Assembly (NCBI RefSeq): GCF_003576645.1 | Contig: NC_044929.1 | Span: 19,371,141-19,435,140 of the forward strand | DNA: 64,000 nucleotides | Source of the DNA: Ipomoea triloba | Lineage: Eukaryota > Streptophyta > Magnoliopsida > Solanales > Convolvulaceae | Reading direction: 5' to 3' | Shown here: positions 35,668 to 46,708 of the stretch, one piece after another | Layout: each line of letters opens with the position of its first letter | Numbering within the stretch: position 1 is the first letter of the stretch | Made by a program: the position numbers and the translations under genes | The notes under the pieces: model-generated | Database searches by the model: none | What the model was told of the DNA's origin: nothing | Seen by the model: only the letters and a program-made list of their open reading frames with translations

Positions 35668-37323
35668 TAATTTTTTGATAATGAATAATTTTTTCAAATA
35701 AAGGTATTGTTGACACATAATTCTAAATTAAAGAAATACATATGAATCATTTTTTGTTGTAGCTACTATTTTATTTAATTTAATAAGAGTAAAATAGAGT
35801 GAGAAACTTAGGGGGGTGTATTCAATCATGACTTTTGTATACTTTTAAAAACTTTTAAAATGATAGATTTTAATAAACTTTTATTGACTTTTATAGAGTC
35901 GTTTAAAACTTTTTAAAACTCTGTAAGACTCTATAAAAGTCTGTATAAAAAACTTGCATAAACTTTTATCAACTTTTTTATTTTAAAAAGTCTACAAAAG
36001 TCATTAAAATTCTAAATTGAATACATCCTTACAAACTTTCATAAGCAATTCATAACAATATTAAACACTAAAATTTATAGTTATAGAATTGTTCAAATAA
36101 AATATTTAAAAATATAATTACTTTTTCTTGAGAAATTAATATTTTTAAAAAATATATATAATTACTAGTTGCATAAAATAAAATAAAAAGTAATAATATA
36201 TATAAAAATTATATTTGATATACTACTAGGCATCAAGCAAAGAGCTATTATTTGCAATAAGAATATGGGACTGCTAACAACAACAAGGTACTTCTTTTTG
36301 TAGCCTAAAATTCCTATTGCGAACAATAGTTCACTATTCGTAATAGCATGTTATTAAAAAGAAAAAAGAAAAAATATATTACGAAGAAACATATGAATAT
36401 TATGACAGATATAGTAAAAATTGACGGTGATAGATAAAAAATTTACTCTATTCATGTATTTAGGAGAAAAACTTTAGAAGTTAGGGATAAAAACTTCATA
36501 GAAAAAAATCAAAATATACAAGCAACAATGAAATAAAAATAATATTATTTTGAATTTTTAGAGGAAGCTTGTAAAGTGTAGGAGAGAGAAAAAATTGATA
36601 GAGTTTAGGTATGAAGAAAATATAGGATAATGAAGAAAAAATAATTTATTGAATTTAGGTATAAGGTTTATAAATTTTAAAATTTTAAATAAGGAGAAAA
36701 AAATAGAGTTTAAAGAGAGAGAGAGAGAGAGAAAAAAAAAAACCTTCAGAGTTGGTAGAAAGAAAATTTTGAAATCTTGGGGTTGGGGGTTGGATTTCAA
36801 CTATTTATATTTGAGAAGGAAAAGTATATAAAAGTCTACAGAAGTTCTAAAATTAAAAAGTTCTTACAAATTCATAACTCTTTGAATACCACATGACTTT
36901 TAAAAACTCTTTAAAAGTTTTAATTGAATACCACATGACTTTTAAAAAAACTCTTTAAAAATCTTGGTCGAATACCGCATGACTTTTAAAATACTCTCTA
37001 AAAGTTTGAATTGAATACCTCCAAACTTTTAAAGTTCATAAAAGTTTTTAAAATTCTATGAAAGTCATGATTGAATACACCCCCCTTAATTATGTCAAAT
37101 TTGATTGAGATGAGGTTCGAACCTAAGACATTTCTTATAGAAATTAATGGGTAAGTTAAAAGTTAACGGAATATTAACGGAGAAGAGAATATTTAACGGA
37201 AAACTTAACGGATAATCATAAAAGTAAGGTTAAATTAGGTAATCCATATTAATAATTTGATTAAATAATTTGACCGCCATTTTTTCTACCCATTTTAGGC
37301 CTAACTCTCTTTGGCTCTTATTA
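35668..37323. repeat. Tandem duplication unit 1, interrupted by a MITE
   Basis: Unit 1 is 35668-35810 plus 37089-37323 and continues for about 10 bases after the Harbinger element (41365-41374). Without insertions it is about 388 bases and matches unit 2 at 41375-41820 closely. Both contain a GGTTCGAACC box. Two independent insertions lie in or at the end of this unit. Confidence 0.9.
35811..37085. mobile_element. PIF/Harbinger-type MITE, 1275 bp
   Basis: The ends are perfect 25-base inverted repeats that begin GGGGGGTGTATTCAATCATG. The target duplication is TTA (35808-35810 and 37086-37088). The second copy of the host duplication preserves the empty site at 41515-41517. The interior is made of short repeats of ACTTTTAAAA-type words, with no transposase. 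TTA plus G-rich ends fit the PIF/Harbinger superfamily. Confidence 0.88.
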
Positions 37324-37585
37324 GGCCATCTCCAACCATCTACACCAAATTCTGCAACAAATTCTGCACCAAAAGGAATATTCCCAGCATATTCTTACAC
37401 CAAATTTTTTTCATCTCCAACCCATTACACCAAATTTTACACCAAATTTTATTTATTCAATAAAATAATTTGTTTTCTCATAAATTAAGACTTTTTATTA
37501 TCAATAAATATTTTAATATAAAATATAATTATAATGCAAATATTATTTTATTCCAAAATAATAAATCATAAAACATCCATTACAT

Positions 37586-38929
37586 TTAATTTTCATAATT
37601 ACCATATCGTTCCCACATATGCTCAATTAATGCATCACGAAGCGCATAATGCGCTTCTTTATCTTTGATTTGCCTATGTCGAGCAAGAAACTCTTGAAAG
37701 ATAGTACTCTCATCTCTACTTATATCAACTTCAGGAGCCGGTGCTTCTCTCCAACTTTGTATATCTGCTTGCTCATCACTTTCATCTTCAATGATCATAT
37801 TGTGCATTATGATGCATGATGACATTATATCGTGCAATACATGTTTATCCCAAAAACGTACAGGTCCCTTGACTATTGCAAATCGTGATTGGAGGACTCC
37901 AAATGCACGTTCTATGTCTTTTCTACATGCTTCTTGCATCATTGCAAATAACTTTTTCTTTGGTCCCCGAGGTTGATGAATAGTTTGTACCAGGGTTGAC
38001 CATTTCGGATATATACCATCAGCTAGATAATATCCTGTATTGTACTCTTTCCCTTGAATAACATAATTAGCAGGAGGTGCCGTACCATTTGCAATGTTTG
38101 CAAACAAATGAGATGCCTCCAACACATTAATATCATTATTCGACCCTGGCAAACCAAAATGTGCATGCCAAATCCACAAATCATAATTAGCTACGGCCTC
38201 GAGAATAATAGTTGGTTCTCGACTACGCCCAGCATATTGTCCGGCCCAAGCTGTTGGACAATTTTTCCAAGTCCAATGCATGCAATCTAAACTCCCAAGC
38301 ATCCCTGGAAATCCACGCCTCTCCCCAATTTCAAGCAACCTTGCAACGTCATTAGCATCAGGCGCTCTTAAATAGCGTTGTCCAAAGACCTCCACTACCA
38401 CTCGACAAAATCTCTTCAAACTTTCAATTGATGTTGATTCCCCAATTTGAATATATTCATCTGCTGCTACTCCATAAGCCAAAATTCGAAATGATGCTGT
38501 TACTTTTTGTAAAGTAGACAAGCCTAGTTTACCGATTTTATCTATCCGTTACACAAAGTAGTTGTCGTGCTCTGCAACAACGTTAGCAATTCGTAAGAAC
38601 AAATTTTGACTCATTCGAAATCGTCTACGAAATATTGCCTCATTATATTTTGGATTTTCTGAAAAATAATCCGCATGTAATCTTCGATCACCATCTACAC
38701 GCTCACGGTGAATCACTCTATGGCCAGGAATCGAACCTCCATGACTTGGGTTGATAGCTTGAGTAGCCATAATCTCCAAACAGTAAACCATGGCAGCGTT
38801 GTTTTGAGTATACGTACGCAGTAGTGCTTGTTGTTGTGATTGTATTGTAGCAATGATATCAACTTCATCCCTTTGTGAGGATGAAGATGGGTGTTCGGGA
38901 GAAGATGGAAAGGGGTGTGAGGGATTCAT
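37586..38929 (-). pseudogene. PIF/Harbinger DDE transposase, one in-frame stop
   Basis: Read through a single TAA (38549-38551), the frame is 447 codons plus terminator, the usual length. The N-terminal 126 codons have a Ser/Pro-rich start and the RRRFRMSQNLFLRI helix. After the stop come RIDKIGKLGLSTLQKVTASF and then the catalytic core: first Asp in SLDCMHWTWKNCP, second Asp in LPGSNNDINVL, and Glu in DIERAFGVLQSRF. The YYLADGIYPKW motif is present. The family includes host ALP1-like proteins, but the terminal repeats and neighbouring ORF1 show this is transposon-borne. One stop with an intact triad suggests recent inactivation; an initiation at TTG 38521 would give only the C-terminal 311 codons. 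Confidence 0.93.
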
Positions 38930-39299
38930 ATCTCAGGATTGCTTTGGTGAAAGGATGAAAGATAAGTTTGCATGTCATGTATTTATATATATGATATGAT
39001 ATCTTCTCCAAATCCCAAAGACAGTTGTTTTCAACCGTTGGATTAGATCACATGCATCTTAGCCCTTAATTGGTATGCATATCCTTCCAACACACAATCC
39101 AATACCTGACATGTTATCTTTCCCAAATCCCAAAAGAAATTGCTTTCAACCGTTGGATTAGATCACATGCATCTTAGCCCTTAATTGGTATTTGCTTTCA
39201 CTCTATATAATAGTGCTTTACCTCTTAATCAGAAACAACAACTCTTTGAATTCTCTTTGAAATCTCTATTCTATATTCCTCTCCATTCTCTTTGAAAAA
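38930..39299. promoter_or_regulatory. Bidirectional promoter with a 115-bp tandem duplication
   Basis: It lies between the divergent transposase and ORF1. The phrase CAACCGTTGGATTAGATCAC occurs at about 39032 and 39147, marking a direct duplication of about 115 bases (39000-39204). A TATA-like box (TCTATATAATAG, near 39201) serves ORF1. On the minus strand ATATATAAAT near 38981-38990 could serve the transposase. Confidence 0.7.
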
Positions 39300-40325
39300 A
39301 TGTCCAAGGCACGCACAGTTCGAACTGCTTCATACTCTATTGAAGAAGATCAACTCCTTTGTCATGTGTATGTTGATATTTGCCAAGATAAAGTTACGGG
39401 TCATTATCAAGCCGGGGACGTATTTTGGACTCGTGTTATGAATGCTTATCATGAAGCACTACCAGCACATGTTGGAAACACTCGACCATTGAGGTCAATT
39501 TAGACCAGGATGCAAACTATAATGACAGCTGTCGCAAAATTAAGAGGATGTATTGTTCAGGTTGAGAACTTGAACCCAAGTGGTGCTTCAGAATGAGACA
39601 TTGTGAGTATTTTGTCTTTATATATAAATTGTGAATACTTTGAACGTTTGTGTTATTTACTTACTTTAATTGTGGTTTATAACAGCTTGATAGGGCAAAA
39701 GAACTAATGGCACAAGCTGTTAAAAAGGTTTTAAATTTGTTCATGTATGGCCTATTGTTAAAGACTTGGAGAAATTCAAAGTTCCCTCAAGCAGAGAAGC
39801 AAGTATTGCAAGTCGAAAGCGAAGTTCTGACATTGAAGGATCAGAGTCACAAGGTGATAAGTCAATAGGTTCATCCTCTTTTTGCCTTAATTTAGACGAT
39901 GATTTTGAAACCCAGGGCTTGAACAATGAACATCCTACTGGGCGTAACAAGGAAAAAAGAAGAAGAAAACATTTGCAGAATGTGATGAATATTTTGCAAA
40001 AGTCACAGAACATAATGAAAAGATCGAACAAATGTTCGAACATAGTCAAACTCAACTCCAAAAGAATTATGAGCTTGAAATGTTAAAAGCTCAAAATGAA
40101 GCAAGGCAATTAGAGTTGACGGAACTCCAAGAAGAGAACAAAATCATGAGTATAGATGCGAATTCCATCACAGATCCAATAAGGCGTGAGTGGGTCAGAA
40201 ATACACAACTACGAATTCACGCAAAGAGACTTCGTCAACCATTTGGAGGAGCAGAATCAAGTAGTCAGTTGAACCAATATTTTGATAATTTGGGAGGAAA
40301 TGGTGCTGACCTTGGAGATTATTAA
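39300..40325 (+). pseudogene. PIF/Harbinger ORF1 (Myb/SANT-like), decayed
   Basis: The ATG at 39300 opens MSKARTVRTASYSIEEDQLL, the Myb/SANT-like start typical of Harbinger ORF1, needed with the transposase for transposition. The first frame ends at TAG 39501-39503, then resumes (TIMTAVAKLRGC) to a TGA at 39594-39596. An intron 39603-39685 (GTGAGT...AACAG) is placed as in the family. After it a one-base loss near 39725 and another shift near 39990 break the frame. The segments DLEKFKVPSS and QLQKNYELEMLKAQ, in later frames, complete the C-terminal coiled-coil part. At least four lesions make it dead. Confidence 0.85.
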
Positions 40326-40613
40326 ATTTAAGTATGTTTAAAGTAATTTTAGATGTAGTTTGCTTTAATTTTGTTAAAATTATGCTTTATGTACTTTCAT
40401 TTTTGTTTAATCTATATTCAATATTAGTCTTGTTTTAATCGTCTTGTTGAGATCTTTCAAATAATATAATTTATTTTTAATAATATAAAATTTATATTTA
40501 ACAATTTAACAAAATAAAGAAACACATTAAAATTAATGAAGGACATAAAAGGAATACTAAATAAATGTAAAGGACATTTTTGGAAAAAAAAATATACCAC
40601 CACAATGGCGGCT

Positions 40614-40655
40614 GGTGAACAGTAGATCACCAAATTTGGTGATCTACTGTTCACC
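40614..40655. repeat. Perfect 42-bp palindrome in Harbinger subterminal region
   Basis: The left half starts GGTGAACAGTAGATCACC and the right half is its exact inverse complement, with no spacer. It contains the element's repeated TTTGGTG word. It could form a cruciform and may be a transposase-binding dyad (inference). Confidence 0.95.
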
Positions 40656-40683
40656 ATCCACCAAAATTTTGGTGTGTTGCCGC

Positions 40684-41283
40684 TAGGGCTGTTAACGAAC
40701 CGAACATAAATGAACGGAGGCTGTTCGTGTTTGTTTGTTAAGGATTTTGGGGTGTTCGTGTTCGTGTTCGTTTGTTAAGGTTTTTGAAAGTCCTGTTCAT
40801 GTTCGTTTGTTAAGCGTTCATTAGTGTTCGTTAACGTTCGCGAACATGTTCATGAACGTGTTCGGTAACGTTAACGAACACGTGAACGTGTTAGCAAACG
40901 TTAACGAACACATTCACAAACATGTTCATTTACGTTCGTGAACACTTAATAACCAAGCACCTACACATGTTCATGAACACATTTTATTCGTGAACAATAA
41001 ATAATCTACGTTCACGAACAATTATATATATATATAAATAAATAAATAAATAAATAAAATATATATATATATATTTGTGAACATTATTAAACGAACACTA
41101 AACGAGCTTGTTCGCGAAAACTTAGCAAACGAGCTTACCACTATTCAGACTTTGTTCGTTTATTAACCGAGCTCTAAATTTTGTTTGTTAATGTTCGTTT
41201 ACCTTAATAAACGAACATAAACGAACGCTTACCGAGCTCGAACACGAGTAGTTTGTCGAAAGCTCTGTTCGCTAACAGCCCTA
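40684..41283. mobile_element. hAT-like MITE nested in the Harbinger element, 600 bp
   Basis: The ends are TAGGGCTGTTA on the left and TAACAGCCCTA on the right. Flanking 8-mers GTTGCCGC (40676-40683) and GATGTCGC (41284-41291) agree at 6 of 8 positions, compatible with an old hAT target duplication. The interior repeats GTTCG/CGAAC words; no coding region. Confidence 0.75.
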
Positions 41284-41374
41284 GATGTCGCGCCCGTTGG
41301 AGATGAATTACACCAAATGTTTTGTCGATTTGCTGCTTTACCGTCCCCCTTGGAGATGGTCTTAGTATAGTAGA

Positions 41375-41820
41375 TAATTTTTTGATAATGAATAATTTTT
41401 TCAAATAAAGGTATTGTTGACACATAATTCTAAATTAAAGAAATACATATGGATCATTTTTTGTTGTAGCTACTATTTTATTTAATTTAATAAGAGTAAA
41501 ATAGAGTGAGAAACTTAATTATGTCAAATTTGATTGAAATGAGGTTCGAACCTAAGACATTTCTTATAGAAATTAATAGGTAAGTTAAAAGTTAACGGAA
41601 TATTAACGGAGAAGATAATATTTAACGGAAAACTTAACGGATAATCATAAAAGTAAGGTTAAATTAGGTAATCCCTATTAATAATATTAATCTGAATTAT
41701 CTTAACCATCTATTTGATTAAATAATTTATCTGAACCATCCATTTAATTAAATAATTTGACCGCCATTTTTTCTACCCATTTTAGGCCTAACTCTCTTTG
41801 GCTCTTATTAGTATAGTAGA
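41375..41820. repeat. Tandem duplication unit 2, with both empty sites
   Basis: 446 bases matching unit 1. It has no MITE at TTA 41515-41517 and no Harbinger element at TTA 41808-41810, so it shows the pre-insertion state of each. A local 55-60 base extra segment near 41690-41755 is a small internal duplication. Confidence 0.92.
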
Positions 41821-42045
41821 TATAATACTTTTGAGGGAAAATGTAATACTTTTAAATTGAAATGTAAAAGTATTGTATTTTCCGTTAAAAGTATTACATT
41901 TACACTTATAAGTAACAAAAAATTTATTTCTGATTAGTATTACATTTGAGTATATAAGTATGACATTTGCACGTATAAGTATTACATTTGTATCTTGACC
42001 CGACCCGATCCGACTCACGGTGAGACGGTCTCACACACATTTTTG
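41815..42045 (-). repeat. Dispersed repeat, inverted copy of 33825-34050
   Basis: On the minus strand it starts GTGTGAGACCGTCTCACC and continues into GTCGGATCGGGTCGGG and AATGTAATACT words, like the copy at 33.8 kb. Confidence 0.65.
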
Positions 42046-42089
42046 CCTTTTATGATATATCTTTATTTGATTAGAGTAAAAAAAAAATC

Positions 42090-42200
42090 TGGGGATGTGG
42101 TTGAGTAGAAGGGACTCATTCATCCTTAATCAAAGGTTAAGGGTTCGATCCATGGACTCAATAGATGTACCTACAATCTAGCGAGGGGATGAAAATAAAT
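42090..42200 (+). repeat. tRNA-derived SINE-like sequence
   Basis: A box A-like TGGTTGAGTAGAAGG (from 42098) and an exact box B GGTTCGATCC (about 42144) lie at tRNA-like spacing, followed by non-tRNA sequence. This is the pattern of a polymerase III-promoted SINE. Confidence 0.55.
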
Positions 42201-42327
42201 AAAATAATGACTTTTTATTTAAATTGATAACAAAAATATCCCCACAAAATATATTTTTTGAAAAAAAAAAATAGAAAGCAATGCTAAATCAGTTCCTAAT
42301 ATTTGTATATGAATAGTCTTGTATCTG

Positions 42328-42422
42328 TTGAGTCAGTATTGACTCCACTGAGGCTCGAACCCACCACCTCCCGTATAAAGGGAAGGGTTTGATGCCACTG
42401 GACCACAAGGTCCTTGGCATTT
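42328..42422 (-). repeat. tRNA-derived SINE copy 1
   Basis: The minus strand has GGACCTTGTGGTCCAGTGGC (box A region) and GGTTCGAGCC (box B). A related copy is at 56650-56776, which supports a repeat family. Confidence 0.65.
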
Positions 42423-42869
42423 TGATTATTGGTGGTTTGTTAGGGAGAAAATGAAATCAATATGGGAAAATAATATCTTTCAAAATAAGATTTTCATACC
42501 GTTATTTTTTTTTCGTGATTTCGGCATTATGATTATTGGCCCATCACATGAGAAATTGAGTGACATATTTAGATCTGTAAACTTTCTATTTTGAATTATG
42601 ATCTTATTGGTGTATAATTCATAGTTGAAATTCAAATTCACTATTCGAATCTCTCTTCTTCTTTTTTTTTTTGATAAATTATATTATTAGATTTTTAGAT
42701 AGGATAGATATTTGTCCCGTTACTTTTTCCATGATTTCGGTGTTGTGATTATTGACCCTTCACATGACAAATGGGGAAACCAATCAACTTTTAGATCAGT
42801 AAACTTTCTATTTTGGATTATGATCTTATTGGCGCGTAGACTTAGGGCATCTCTAATGTGGAAGAGAGT
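42423..42869. other. AT-rich intergenic DNA with a short duplicated phrase
   Basis: Two diverged copies of a phrase around TGATTTCGG...GATTATTG occur near 42517 and 42731, with further similarity to TCTATTTTG.ATTATGATCT downstream of each. No gene is seen. Confidence 0.45.
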
Positions 42870-44765
42870 GCGAGAGATGAGAGATTTATTATCCGAAGAG
42901 ACTACTCTCACTACTCTCTCTGAAAAATAAATGTCTTGCGAGTGTGTTACGTGCGGTGTATGTATGCATGTACACACCAAATTGTCTCCCACCTTCAGTG
43001 AAAAACAAAAAAAAAAAAATCTCAACGCCTAGACGCTCAATTTAATTTCTTTTTAAAGTCAAATAAAATTTGCATTACATACATCTCCCAACATTTTAAA
43101 AGGAAGGCATTAAAGCTTGAGATTTCACGCGCTTCTACATTCCCATTTCCCAAAACACTCATCACTTCATCTGACCTCTCCGATCTTTCCCCCATCCTCA
43201 ATTTTTTTTTATTTTTTTATTTGAGATTTCCATAACACCTAGTCTAACACCATAACAATTGACTTCCATAGTTCCATCTTCCATCCTAACAATCTGAACC
43301 AGAGATTACTAACTACTTGCGACTACTTTCGATTGGTGGAGGTGGAGGCGGACGAGGGAAGCAAAGGCAGACGGCGAACGCGGAGGTGACTGCTTCAGGC
43401 GGCAGAGGCAAACAACTGGTTCTACTGCTTCGATTGTCATAGCTTATGAGTTCTGAATCTTCCAAGATGACTCAAAGCACCAAAAAAAAAAGAGGGGGCT
43501 GAGACGAGGCAGACGGCCGCGGAGGAGGCCGATTCCGGCCTTCCTCGACGTGGCCGGACGCCGCCTAGCGCCTAGGCGCAATTTTTGCAACATTGACGGC
43601 TAGTTTTTAACTTAGAAGTTGAGAGTTTGATTCCTAACCTATACAAAAATTAAAAATTTTAACAATATAAATTTAAAAAAATTTAAACGAACTGGCTCGT
43701 ATAGCCCGTTAACCCGTCCAACACATGTTGGGTTGGGATTTTCCCAACAGTGTAACAAAAAACGGGTCAGGCCCGCCCATCCCGTTTTCGGATGAACCCG
43801 GACGGACCAACCCGTTTTGACAGCCCTACGACCACTAACTTCAAAAATGTTTAACTTCAAGTTCATCTATATTAACTTCAATACGATCACTTTGTGACTA
43901 CCTTGACTAGATGAATCCCCAAAAGTTGATGTTTTTTTTTAAAAAAATTTCCATAACTGAACCAATAAAACAATATCATATCATAAACTAAACAAATTCA
44001 CATTCTGAATTCTGACATTCACATTTACTGATTCACAACCTCACAAATTGGATAAATTAAAAGCAAAATTCACAAAATCACAAGCTAAAAGTCTAAAATC
44101 AATACCATTTACCAATAACTCTAACAATAAGGATAAATTAATTCTGCATTTTTGCCAATCTACCCTACGGCCATACCTGATACTAAACTGGCAATTAGCA
44201 AACTACTCACTGTTCACAGGAATCACAAACTCACAACTCACATTCATAAATCATAATTCATAAACAAATTTAAGTATTCAACAAAGCACATACAAGAAGA
44301 TTAAAATAAAATTAGAGAAATTAGGGAAATTAGGATTTAGGGCAAAAGTTAAATTAGATAAATTAGGGGAAAATGTGAACCTGAGAAGAGACAAGAGGTG
44401 CTGAGTGGTGTTGCCGACATTCCTTCTGTCTTTCTGACCGGTAAAGCGGTGAGCCGGACGCTGATACTCCGGTAGGGGGTAGGCAGAGACGAGAGTGGAG
44501 AGAAGTAGTGAGTGAGGAAGCGACAAGCGAGAAAGCTAGAAAACTGATAGAAGCGACGAGCTGCGATCTAAAATGTAAAATAAGAAAATTAAAAAAAAAT
44601 TATATTTGTCGTTTTGGGGCTGTATATTTTTGGCAATGGGGGCAGCTACCTCCTGGTAGAGTTGTGCATAAATGTCTTACGTGCGTGGTACGTGCGGTGT
44701 ATATATGCATGTACACACCAAACTGTCCCCCATCTATACTGAAAAAAAAAAATCTCAAAGGCTAG
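42870..44765. repeat. Block B, copy 1
   Basis: It corresponds to 50790-52110, for example at CGACCACTAACTTC (43828 and 51139) and AAGATTAAAATAAAATTAG (about 44297 and 51596). Copy 1 carries a 568-bp insertion absent from copy 2. Confidence 0.85.
43028..43595. mobile_element. 568-bp insertion in block B, class unknown
   Basis: Other array copies read CTCAACGGCTAG without a break. Here CTCAACG is followed by 568 foreign bases and then ACGGCTAG, so the flanking duplication may be ACG. The insert starts CCTAGACGCTC and near its end contains GCGCCTAGGCGC; the middle is GC-rich without a clear frame. A 3-base duplication would fit CACTA or Harbinger, but the ends fit neither. Confidence 0.6.
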
Positions 44766-45836
44766 TTGTTAACTTAGAAGTTGGGGGTTTGATTCATAAC
44801 CTATAAAAAAATTTAAAAATTTTAACAATATAAATTATTTTTAAAAAAATAAACGGACTGGCGCGTATAGCTCGTTAACCCATCTAACACAGGTTGGGAT
44901 GGATTTTCCAGACTCGTGTAACAAAAAAAAAACACGGGTTGGGTCAGCACCTCCCGTGTCTGGATAAACCCAGACGGGCCAGCCCAGTGTGACAGCCCTA
45001 GCCGGTTGTGAAGATTACGAAAGCATAGAGGAGAAATTTTACAGAAAAGGAGGAGAAAGTTACCTTAACTAGGAAATTTGTAAATGAGATACCGCCTTTG
45101 GAATGATTAGAGCAAAATTTCATAGGGATTTCCCATAACTTGATTCGGTTCTCACTTTAAAAAGATTGCAAGAAGAATTTAGCGAGAGGTGATGATCGAG
45201 AACATTCATAGTGGAATGCGAAAAAAGACCTACCATCAATTTAAAATTCAACGCCGCAATTGTAAATGGAAACCCTTTGCTCAACAATTTATCATCATAG
45301 ATTGTCGTCGGTGCACTCGGTCCTCCCAGTGGTGACGCGACGCCACACGATGGAAGCGAGGCTGAGCAATGCGATGGAGGCGAGGCTAAACATTGCGATT
45401 GGTTATGAAATTCTTACCTATTGCTTTTACTACTTCATATGATTTGGACATTAGGGGATTCTGATTGTTTGTGAGCTCACTTATATATGGTATTTATAGA
45501 TAGAAATAATGAAATGAAAGCCAAAATTACATGTTGACCCAACAATGTAAAATTAATGGTGAAGTGCAGACAAAGGCGAGGCTGAGCATTGACAGATGAG
45601 GGAAGGAATTGGGAAAAATATTAAGTGGGGTGTAAATTTTTCAAAATACACATGCCTTAAACAGTTGTTAATGAGAAATATCACATAATGACGAAATTGG
45701 CTAAAGTTAGAAAGGTTGAAGAATCGAATTTGTTCAAATTGAAAATCAGGGACTACATTCTAATAATTGAGAAACCAAGAGTGTGATTTCACCTTCTATA
45801 AATTATATTGGAATTTTTAAATATAAAATACAAATG

Positions 45837-45878
<42 letters not shown>

Positions 45879-46095
45879 GTGACAAGGAAGTATTAAGTTA
45901 ATGTAATTTCAACAAGGGGTCTTTTTCTTTCTTTATTTTTTTTGTCTCAAGGAGGATTGAACTATTTTTTTAATAATTTGAATTAATAGTATATAAATAG
46001 CAATATAAACATTAAAAGTTTAATTAAGATGATATTAAATAACCATTTGTCTACATTAACTCAATACATTAAGATAACTTTTCATTTATTATGAC

Positions 46096-46143
<48 letters not shown>

Positions 46144-46301
46144 ACAAACGACAGAAAAAAATGACAAACTCAAAAATAACAAAACACCTACCAATACCCC
46201 TACCTCATAGCCGGAAAAACATACAAAACCACCCTACCCAACCAAACGACCCATAACCCAAACCCTAATGAACACGCAAGCAAGAAATGGAACCAAATAC
46301 T

Positions 46302-46333
<32 letters not shown>

Positions 46334-46339
46334 GAATAC

Positions 46340-46401
46340 CTTGAACCATCAGAAGACGATGGCTTCAACCTCTTTGACCGTCGAACCGAGGAGCCTGCCA
46401 C
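46340..46401 (-). pseudogene. First-exon-like segment, start lost (GTG)
   Basis: Reads xAGSSVRRSKRLKPSSSDGS then a donor AG|GTATTCC. The ATG has become GTG. Upstream on the minus strand is a GA-rich leader with GTGTGTGCAG. Confidence 0.6.
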
Positions 46402-46592
46402 GGAAGCATAGACTTGCCTGCACACACAGAAGGTAGAGAGAGAGAGTCGTTGTGTATTGCGTGGAGTGAAAAAGTAGAAAACTAAAGGAAAAAAATCTTA
46501 GCAAATCTACCAAATTAATAATGACGCACAAAGCTACAGAGAAAATCTTGATTATTTCAAAAATAATAGTGATGCAAAAAGCTGCCAAATTA

Positions 46593-46708
46593 CAAAAAAA
46601 AAAAAAAAAACCATTACATATTAGAAAAAGCGCCTAAAACAAATGAAAAANAAAAAAAAAAAAAAAACCATTACATATTAGAAAAAGCGCCTAAAACAAA
46701 TGAAAAAC
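46593..46708. other. Probable assembly overlap artefact around n 46651
   Basis: The same stretch (poly-A, then ACCATTACATATTAGAAAAA and onward to AATGAAAAA) appears on both sides of the single n. The homologous place in copy 2 (about 58955-59010) has it once. This is what two unmerged overlapping contigs look like. Confidence 0.7.

Larger units (their letters stand above)
37324..41361. mobile_element. PIF/Harbinger element with two decayed genes, 4038 bp
   Basis: The ends are short inverted repeats (GGCCATCTCCAA on the left, GACCATCTCCAA as the right complement) flanked by TTA (37321-37323 and 41362-41364). The empty site survives at 41808-41810. It carries a DDE transposase on the minus strand and a Myb/SANT-like ORF1 on the plus strand, diverging from a shared promoter region, the normal gene set of the superfamily. 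Both genes are broken. A 600-bp hAT-like MITE is nested near the right end. Confidence 0.9.

Noticed and set aside
37586..38521. Separate 311-codon ALP1-like host gene
   Set aside because: It is the C-terminal part of the transposase in the same frame as 38549-38929, separated by one stop, within a Harbinger element with terminal repeats.
44048..44526. Small frames in block B as genes
   Set aside because: The matching frames in copy 2 (51301-51824) have different ends and no motif; the segment is AT-rich repeat DNA.
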